Shown: positions 32,194-39,572 of the stretch, in pieces
Layout: every line of letters begins with the position of its first letter
Position numbering within the stretch: position 1 is the first letter of the stretch
NCBI GenBank assembly: GCA_015501595.1
Contig: JADNRX010000476.1
Location: forward strand, 1-39,572
Reading direction: 5' to 3'
Length of the DNA stretch: 39,572 bases
From: Hymenopellis radicata
Lineage: Eukaryota > Basidiomycota > Agaricomycetes > Agaricales > Physalacriaceae
Position numbers and translations under genes: made by a program
Notes under the pieces: generated by a model
Told to the model about the DNA's origin: nothing
The model's database searches: none
Seen by the model: the letters and a program-made list of their open reading frames with translations, nothing else

Positions 32194-32299
32194 ACATTTC
32201 TACAGCGCGGTATTTACTCGGGTACTTGGCGAAATTTGAGCCATTTGTCAATGGTCTGGACGGCATCTTCGTCAAAGTGCGTAGTGCGGATGGATGGAC
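32110..32299. repeat. 50-bp direct repeat at the end of the transcription-factor gene
   Basis: 32110-32159 (terminal coding exon) and 32250-32299 (just past the stop) match at 45 of 50 bases, offset 140 bp. The second copy still encodes NGLDG IF..VR..ADGWT and runs to its own TAA. Confidence 0.9.
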
Positions 32300-32351
32300 G
32301 GTAGCTCTCTAATGGATAAATAATGACATCGTAGAACGTGCAGAGCGATCT

Positions 32352-34914
32352 TTAGTCTTCTCTTTTCTTCATCTCGGCCTCGTACTTTTCTGCCTCGGCG
32401 GGCTCCATGACGTTGATGCCCATCTCCTCAGCTGCAAGAGACAGTTAGCGGCTACAAGGCAAATGATAACGAATCGAACTAACCAGCGATCTGTTTGACG
32501 GGGCCCGTAAACCATTTACGTGCACTCAGTAGCCAGAAGCCGACACTGTAGATCACGACGATCCCAACGGCTACGATGGAGTAGTTGAAAGTTTCCGAAT
32601 CGACGGGCTGCGCAGGTGAGTGGTTACGCTATACTCTTTAGCGGGAGGGAGCCGATGCTTACATTAACCTGAGGCAGGATGAACGCAATGGAGATGAACA
32701 TGATCCACACGACGGCGGTGAGCGCGATGGGATATGAAAATGCGCCAAGGTGGAATGGGCCACGGACAAACTGGTCTCGGTTTAGCACGCGGAGGCCGAT
32801 GGGGATGGCTGTAGACACCGGGATATTATTTCCCAGATCGGTTTGCAGTGAAACGTGGCATACCGTAGGAAATATATAAACCGATAGTGGCGATGGATGT
32901 TGCGGCGGAGAACGCGACGGTGCTGCCTAAACTGGGGAGTCCGAGGATGAAGCTTAAGGTGCATGCAAGCCAGACTGACGAGGCATGTTAGTGTCAGTGT
33001 ATCGTACCGCATAGTAGAGAGAACTGACCGGTTCGAATGGGAGACTTCCACTTGGTATTGACGTATGCGAAGAACTTGGATCCGGGAATGCCGCCATCGC
33101 GCGCAAAGGCGTACATCATACGGGAGTTTGAGGTGATGGAGAATGTGCTACTCGGGATGTTAGCTGACTCTTCTCGGGAAGAATTACCTAAAACACTCTT
33201 ACCCGCAGAAGAACATACATCCAATGACGATGACCTAGAGACGTTTCAGCTCTTGGTGAGCTACACGAAGAAAGTGTTGCTCACCATAAGAACAATTGCG
33301 CCATTCTCTCCAACGGTGTCGAGGAAGATCTGAGCGACGGGTTGACCTGTCGCAGAGGCGACAGTCCCATCGAGGTCTTGAATCGAGAAGAGAAGTCCAA
33401 GGAGAAGATACCAGCCGAGAATGGCGGAAACACCGATGGCCATGACGATACCAATGCTCCCCGACATGGCGGCGTTACGCGTTTCTTCGGTCATCTGTAA
33501 GGAGCTAAGTGAAGGGAGCCTAGCATAGCCGGAGTTATGAGCTCACATGTGCACTAGCATCGAATCCTGAAGGATGGTTAGTACACAAGCGTGAAATGAG
33601 TGGAGCGCACTAACCTGTTAATGTGTACTATCAAAAAAAAAGTTAGCTAGGATAGCTCGGAACAGAAGATTGTGCCCCACCTGCGCCATAAGAATCTAGG
33701 GAAAGTAGGTGAGAAGCAGAACATGATGGTGCAAAGGAAATCTTACACCAATAACAACTACATAGGCGTGACTAGCTCGATCTCCCCATCCGCCAGTTCC
33801 ATCAACAAAGTGCGTGAAAACGAAACTTGCTGACTGATGCGTCGGGGCCTTGACCAGAATAGTGATAACCACAGAAATCGTTCCCAGGGCATGCCACCAC
33901 ACAGAGATATTATTGAGGATGTAAAGGAGGTGGACTCCGAAGGTATTGATCAGACCTTGCGTAACGAGCACCGCAGCATAAACTCCGATCTGGGTCTTCT
34001 CGTTCGGAACGAAGCCCGTCTTGAACGTGCACACTGTGGATAAGAAACTCGCACAGCCGAAGCTAAGAAGGGATGAGTGAGAGCGAGGTACGGCATAACG
34101 ACACACACCTGATACCAGTCGTGACAGCAACTTGTCCCAAAAGGTTGAACCATCCTGGATAGCGGTAAGGGCGGGAATAGAGAGATTACAAGAGACCCGC
34201 GCGCACCGGTTATCCAAGAGGCAAGAGCCGCTCTTTCAGGTCTTGATAACATTGCTGCCCAAAAATATGGGCCTCCAGATGTGGGATGCGCACTACGCCA
34301 AACGATTGAATGGGAGACGGGTTGAAGGAGATTGATGATATGCACCTGCAAACCTCTACAACGCGTCAGAACGTGCATTTTAATGCAAACGACGTGATAA
34401 ACGAAGCGTACCTGCCATAGCCATTCCCACGAGCATGGTGAAAACCGCTGTGAACCCAGTAAGTCCTCCACTCTTATTTGCAAGGTTTGGCAATCGTACA
34501 CACGACTGCCCAGCCCCACACCATAACAGCCGGTCCTCCGGTGTTCTATAGAACTATCAGAGTAAGCGCGCAAATGCAAGGAAATAGACGCACCAGACCG
34601 AACAGAAAAAGCGATGGTATACCAGTCATTACTGAAATGATCGAGAAGGACACCTGTAGATGATCAGAAACGGTGTTCTGATTAACGGAAGAAAAGCGTA
34701 CGCACTCCAAAATTCTGTTACAAGGTACAATCAGCATTTGCGAGTTGACAGCACATAAAAACACACCTGCATCAAGCCCAACTCGCGCCTTGAACATCGT
34801 GTGAGCCATCTTCCGACGTGTGAAAGACGTATTGACGTACTTGAGCTCCTGCTTGTAGCCCATACGTGCCAGCTCAACCTCATCGTGAACCGCAGTGCTA
34901 TCATGGTCGGCCAT
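32352..34914 (-). CDS. Amino-acid/GABA-type permease (APC superfamily)
   Basis: Predicted plasma-membrane transporter with about 12 helices. Starts MADHDSTAVHDEVELARMGY. Joined segments: KRELGLMQ, NFG (a 9-nt exon), VSFSIISVMTGIPSLFLFGL, NTGGPAVMVWGWAVVSVFTM, LVGMAMAEVCSAHPTSGGPY (EVCS made by a 10-nt exon at 34346-34355), FWAAMLS, WFNLLGQVAVTTGIS, FGVHLLYILNNISVWWHALG, MTEETRNAAMSGSIGIVMAI, MYAFARDGGIPGSKFFAYVN, FNRSQFVRGPFHLG-like segment, IALTAVVWIMFISIAFILP, then a cytosolic tail MGINVMEPAEAEKYEAEMKK. The consensus GGP and EEtxNAA motifs fit the yeast Uga4/GABA permease group. The exact substrate is not determined. Many small exons. It converges with the Zn2Cys6 gene. Five GATA motifs lie upstream. 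Confidence 0.93.
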
Positions 34915-36513
34915 GATGGAAGTAGCGAACAGAGACGCAGCAGCGGGTTTTAAGAAAGATCTCCTGTGGCACCGCGATAAGAGCACCACATGTCCTGATT
35001 AGCCAAACGGTGATATCCGCACGAAGCATTTGCTTCCAATGGGTATCCGCGCCCGACATGCCGGCATCGAACTGCATGCCCAGTTTGCGAATCGGAGTCT
35101 GGAGATGGAGCTGCCAGCGGGGCTCGATTCAAGCATAGATAAAGCTACCAAGACGAGGCCATGAGCAGGTGTGGGATTCATGTCGGTACCCGGAAGCGAC
35201 GACCTCTATTGAAATATAACTTTCGAGGTTGACAGTATTCACGGTCTGTGTTTTTTTACCTGTAAAGATAAGAATATGCGGAGCCCCATCATCGAGGCCA
35301 GCCCCAGGAAATCGCGGAGGTAGTCAACAGGCTGGGTGCAATGCGCTTATCGTTGGCTTATCGTTCAAGTCTTTGTCGCGCGTCGTGTCCACAATGACCC
35401 GACAGAGGAAAAGGAGCATCCTTGGCGTGTGCCAAACTCGGACATAGCGGCCGCCGATCGGAGTCATCAGTTTGGCCAGTCACGTTGATGTTGAGGTTGG
35501 ACTTGGACCACCAACAATGTTGCCAACAAGCTCAATCGCGTCCCGCTCTCAGGAATCAGTACTCACTGGAAATATCGGACGCCAAGCATTAGCCCAGCGG
35601 GCCAATTCTGGCCGAAATGGCTGTCACGGGATGAGCGCTGTTTGGCGCCTTTCCTTAGTTTCTTATAAGTACCCTTACCAGAGTATCGCACCTCATGGTA
35701 TACCTCGAGGCTGATTGGTCCAAACGCCAGCCAGACCGTCATCAGGCTCTTCTACGGTGTGGTGGAATCGTCGGATGTTCACTCATCTCATTGCATGTTC
35801 ATCAAAATGTCGTCTTATGATGCCGTACTCATTGTAACGAAAATAGTCGCTGGGGATACTTCACACAAAAGGACATTGCCTGTCTCTGCTCTATATCTCA
35901 ATTCCCTGATAAACATTGCCGCCTCGATTCAAATTCAAGTCAACAGTCATCCTTTGGCTTTTATTTCTTCTCATCAACTTCATTTGTGGACGTACGCTGA
36001 TGATGACATAGGAATCGTCTCTGCTCGAGGTGTGCCCGAAAATCATCAATAGATGTATGTTTGAGGTACGAATAGTACTGGAATTCCGTGGCCATCGGTC
36101 CTGATTTCTATGTGGCAGACAATACAATCACTACAACAAGCGCAACTAATCTTACCACTTGTTACCAGTGGCCATGATTTTCGTGAGATGGCCGGTGAGG
36201 CGTTACGCTTGGTCTGCCCCCTGGATCCTGAGTACTAAATCCGAAAGCTTTCATATCCATCTTCCTTTCAGTGTCGCGACGCGAAGGCCGTGTGAATTTG
36301 TCAATTCGACAATATAGGGCCTAGAAGCGACATCTTCCCACTCATTTTTGATGAAAACGAACCGTCTATTTGAAGATCAAAGTAGAGGACACTCGCACGC
36401 CCACTGCATCCGAACCTTTGTACCTCGCTATAAATACCGACACTTCTAGCGCTTGCGCTATTTCTAGGCCATTTCTATTTGTGATTTTACCTGCGGATTA
36501 CCGAATCTACTAA
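34915..36513. other. 1.6-kb divergent promoter region
   Basis: Separates the permease (minus) from the PacC-like gene (plus). It contains the GATA cluster and, at about 36428-36435, a TATAAATA box 80 bp upstream of the PacC-like start. The 35759-36052 plus frame has no recognised domain. Confidence 0.5.
34976..35362. promoter_or_regulatory. Cluster of five GATA-factor motifs upstream of the permease
   Basis: GATAAG at 34976-34981, GATAAA at 35138-35143, GATAAG at 35267-35272, CTTATC at 35346-35351 and CTTATC at 35357-35362 (the last two 11 bp apart). HGATAR sites of this kind bind nitrogen-regulatory GATA factors in fungi, and closely spaced pairs are typical of permease promoters. A role here is inference. 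Confidence 0.45.
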
Positions 36514-38094
36514 ATGCTTCGTGTCCTTCTGTGGACCTTTCCTACGAGCTCCGGTTGCAGCGTCTTACCATATGCTAGGCAACTACACCAACCTCTGTCG
36601 CTGGTCAGGCTGTACGCTGTTGTTTCCCAACGCGGAACAGCTGTACGACCATCTTTGCGAAGACCACGTAGGTCGGAAGATTACGAGCAACCTCTGTCTC
36701 GCCTGCAAGTGGAAGGACTGCGGTTCCTCGTACTCAAAGCGAGATCACATCACCAGCCATCTGCGGGGTACGTTTATTGCTGTTGTGGACTATTACACTC
36801 TCCTATTCTTCGAAACGCAGTCCATACTCAACAGAAACCATACTGCTGTCCGGTGAGTAATAGCTTGCCGCCCCACAGACTTAAACTCAATATCTTTCTT
36901 GTAGTTGTGCCGGAAGTCTTTCAAGCGCATCCAGGACTTGAGGAAACATGAAAAGATCCACACCGAAGAACACCGCGTCCAGCATACGCGCTCTAAAGCT
37001 CCTACGCTCACCGACTTCGCCTATATCCATCGGGTTTGGAACGGAGACGACCATGCGGGCGCGTCGGAAGTCATAATTCCCCGCCTGCGTTCGCGTGCGT
37101 CGTCCTCATCTTCGGATGGTGAGTCGAGGCATACTTGTGCACTCTCGAAATAACATATCTTCACTACTTTTAGTACGTCACTCCCATCCCTCGCCGTCTA
37201 CCCCTCCGGTTGTTCTTCATCACGTCACATTCGACCCCTTCCTAGGCTCGGCACCGAGGGAAGGGAGGCTTCCTCCAGGGCAGGTCGTCGCAGTAACCCA
37301 CGATGTCCCGCGCCCCACTTCCCCCTCGCCATCCCACAAGGATTATAACGTTCTGGACTTCTTGATAGACATCAAAAAGCATCAACTCAAACCCTTCTAC
37401 GATTGCCGGATGGCCAAGCGCCTTAATAGTCTCGTCTATCTCCATCAGAAGACATCCGGCAGCTTCAGTTTTAGTTCTCTGTTGTTTGCACCGCACATAG
37501 AGACCATGGAGGACCTTTCGAGCTTGACCGAGTTTCTCGTAAAGCTCGGCAAAGATATCGATATCAAGGAATCTGGTTCTTCCACAACGGAACTCCCTCA
37601 TGACTTGGACCCATGCCGCAAGTTCGATTTCGGCGGTACCGCTGGTACTTCCGCTTCATTTTTCTTGCATCCTAAATCCGTACCGAGGCAAGGCGCATAT
37701 CGTAACGCGTCCGTATCACAAGTCTGACACTTCCAGTAGAGTATCGGGCGTTGATTTGCACGAATCCCTACATCAATCTCCACGCGCAGCCCCGCTCAAA
37801 AGCCCACATTCGCTGCCTCCGCTCTCGGCTCTGAACCTTTCTCTTCTTCTCAAGGACGGTGACGCGCAATACAAACTACCTCCATTGACCGGCAACTCGT
37901 CTGACGAGAACATGAAGAAACTCCCTGGGATCCATGAGGTTACGTCGCGTATCAGAAATGAAGAGACACGGCGATCTCACGCAAGGATTATCAGTGCCAT
38001 ATTGACGGTTCTAAACGACGAGGTCATGCGACGGCACGGGAGACACCATCGAAACCAAGCAGTCGCGGGTACATGTGAAAGGCGTGCCATGTAG
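36514..38094 (+). CDS. pacC: PacC/Rim101-like C2H2 zinc-finger transcription factor
   Basis: Nuclear factor of the pH-response family. Exons: 36514-36520, 36579-36767, 36821-36852, 36905-37118, 37174-37635 and 37688-38094. They give 436 residues with every phase consistent. The three fingers match PacC order: [20 protein letters not shown] then [31 protein letters not shown] (C-x4-C-x12-H-x3-H); and [20 protein letters not shown] (C-x2-C-x12-H-x3-H), followed by KIHTEEH...KAPT as in PacC. The rest is Ser/Pro-rich with a conserved-looking helical patch ([20 protein letters not shown]). The first exon is only 7 nt, and the next possible start is 36572. I favour 36514 because it is the first ATG after the TATA box. 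Proteolytic processing as in PacC cannot be judged. Confidence 0.88.
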
Positions 38095-38773
38095 CACTCT
38101 CAATTCACTGTATCTTCCTTTCATTATACCCCCATTCGAAAAACCTTTTACACCTTCTAAGCTCCAATAGCTCGTCTGCCCAGGTCTGGCCCAGGTGCTG
38201 CTGTTCCACTGACCAGGTACTCGCGCTTGAGGATGGCGTTGCTAGGAACGGCTTGATGTTATTCACAGTGATTCTCACCCATCGCACCTCATGACCTGTG
38301 TAAGTGCCTACTACAGTCTAACAATTGTAGTATTTACACTCACGATTCGCACCTCGTAGTATTTATCCCTTTTTCAAGGGTCTCAGGACACACGCTGAGA
38401 TGTGGCGACCGTTTTTGGACGAGGGCTAGAATAGGTTACCTGAGGTCGTTTATTTTAGGAAGACTGTGGCGTTAACGAGGCTTTCCTTCCTCCTCGGAAT
38501 GGCCAGACATCATTTGGACAAACGCTGCGTTCATGTGTTCAGTGACGAGCTGTGACCGAAAAGAGCGTTATGCCCCTGCATTACAACGCGCAGTTTTACG
38601 TGGTCGCAGTTGCGTGATACGCGCCGTACGCGCCATGGCGCGCGCTGCGACATGATGATTACTGACTATGTTTTCGATCGGCGGCCTCGTAACCGGATGC
38701 ATAAAACTCAAAGGAAATTCAAACCCGTCTGTCCATAGCAGTCACATGCGTACTAAACCAGGTAAGGATCAAT
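38095..38773. other. Intergenic region, no gene recognised
   Basis: Holds the 3' flank of the PacC-like gene and the promoter of the acetyltransferase-like gene. A GCGCCATGGCGC palindrome lies near 38630. Confidence 0.4.
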
Positions 38774-39572
38774 ATGCATATGCGATTATCGTTCTCAACA
38801 CATGCCGATAGGACGGTTGGACAATTTCACTTCACTAAAGTCGCCGTGCATATCGACTCGTGCGTCGTCTCCGGCGCGGAGTACCAAAACTCGAATGAGG
38901 ATGTAGTCCTAACGAGGGACATCCTGTATCCTGCTCTCCGCCAAGTCATCCAAACCCATGCCGCCCTGGGGGTTCGCGTCGTATTCAAGCCCCAGTCTGT
39001 CGACGATTGCTCGTTCGTCAAGTTGGACAAAGTCGACTTGGACAAGCACGTCCAATTCATCTGGGGGAGACCTCGAGCACATCATGCAGGCACAGCTTAG
39101 CACGGAATTCGACACGGCGGCGAAAGGTCCCCTATGGCGCGTCCTTGTCTTAGACGCGCATATCGTGCTGTTCAGTTTCCATCACGGCATCGGAGATGGA
39201 CTGAGCGGGCTAGGGTTCCACACAGCTCTTCTACGCGCTCTTTCGTCGCCTTCATCCGAATCTGACGCGCCGGAGAGCGTGGTGGCCGTTCCAGATTTGG
39301 AGCTTACACCGCCAATCGAATCCGCGTCAACGTTCCCCACCACTCTCAAAGTCATTCACGCAGTCCTTAACCTGTTCATACCCACTTCATGGACTCCAAC
39401 CGGGTCTGCGTGGACAGGAGCACCCATCGGCAGATCACCTACCTCCGCTGTCAACTCAAAAATTCTCCAGTTCTCAGCCACTGAACTCGCTCGCTTCCAT
39501 GCTGCATGTCGGTCGAATAATGCACAATTACGTCGGCGCTGTACGTCGTTGCTGTCGCCGCTATTTTCCGAA
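38774..39572 (+). CDS. Alcohol acetyltransferase-like (AATase/condensation fold), partial, two frame breaks
   Basis: CoA-dependent acyltransferase fold related to alcohol acetyltransferases; it runs off the window. Frame 1 gives RTVGQFHFTKVAVHIDSCVV, SNEDVVLTRDILYPALRQVI and THAALGVRVVF. After a G5 run at 39063-39067 the frame changes to DLEHIMQAQLSTEF, PLWRVLVLD, then the active-site motif HHGIGDG in FSFHHGIGDGLSGLGFH. A second shift near 39522 leads to TITSALYVVAVAAIF, the helix expected next in the family. Removing one G from the run gives a continuous first joint. Start at 38774 is tentative; an upstream exon from 38750 (MRTKP) is possible but out of phase. It is either a damaged gene or one with sequencing errors. 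Confidence 0.72.

Noticed and set aside
1..39572. tRNA, rRNA and other structured RNA genes
   Set aside because: I looked for tRNA T-loop signatures and rRNA blocks and found none I could support by eye; a covariance-model scan would be decisive.

Overview
This window reads as nuclear DNA of an Agaricomycete-type basidiomycete (mushroom or polypore relative). The genes have many short introns of about 45-60 bp with GT(R)NGT donors, CTRAY branch points and YAG acceptors. The gene families also fit: a BTB/POZ-like protein, an F-box protein, PLAC8, DOMON/cytochrome b561, a PacC/Rim101 zinc-finger factor, an alcohol acetyltransferase-like protein, and degraded LINE reverse-transcriptase tails. 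The species cannot be told from the sequence. Most gene models here were rebuilt by hand from splice phase and family motifs, not taken from open reading frames alone.

Layout. 161-963 (-) sugar O-acetyltransferase, flanked by an inverted repeat. 1724-3032 (+) unrecognised fungal protein. 3399-4514 (-) BTB/POZ-like protein. 6002-6728 (+) Ubc13 ubiquitin-conjugating enzyme with six exons. 7748-8283 (-) 5'-truncated LINE tail. 9974-11409 (+) F-box protein. 11592-12319 (-) PLAC8 protein. 12921-14214 (-) mitochondrial stomatin-like (SPFH) protein. 14639-15238 (+) cytidine/dCMP-deaminase-like gene copy A. 15956-16615 (+) possible spliced gene. 17067-20250 a nested, dimerised DNA transposon. 20594-21618 (+) short-chain dehydrogenase. 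22079-22717 (-) deaminase copy B, the inverted partner of copy A. 22960-24530 (-) a longer decayed LINE. 24766-25178 (-) small unknown gene. 26595-28249 (+) DOMON/cytochrome b561. 29339-32193 (+) Zn2Cys6 transcription factor. 32352-34914 (-) amino-acid permease, with a GATA-site cluster upstream. 36514-38094 (+) PacC/Rim101-like factor. 38774-39572 (+) acetyltransferase-like gene cut by the window end.

The genes form no single pathway; they look like ordinary housekeeping and regulatory neighbours. The transcription factor and the permease converge tail to tail. Both deaminase copies, both LINE fragments and the transposon dimer lie within 7.7-24.5 kb, which makes that stretch a repeat-rich, rearranged island between gene-dense flanks.

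The most unusual object is the dimer: two nearly identical units of about 1.58 kb joined head to tail, bounded once by an 8-bp target duplication (CAAATTAC). Each unit carries the same nested 644-bp hAT-like MITE with its own 8-bp target duplication (GCGCGATT). A second theme is frequent single-base or small frame breaks in otherwise good genes, several in homopolymer runs. This makes assembly error a serious alternative to pseudogenisation.
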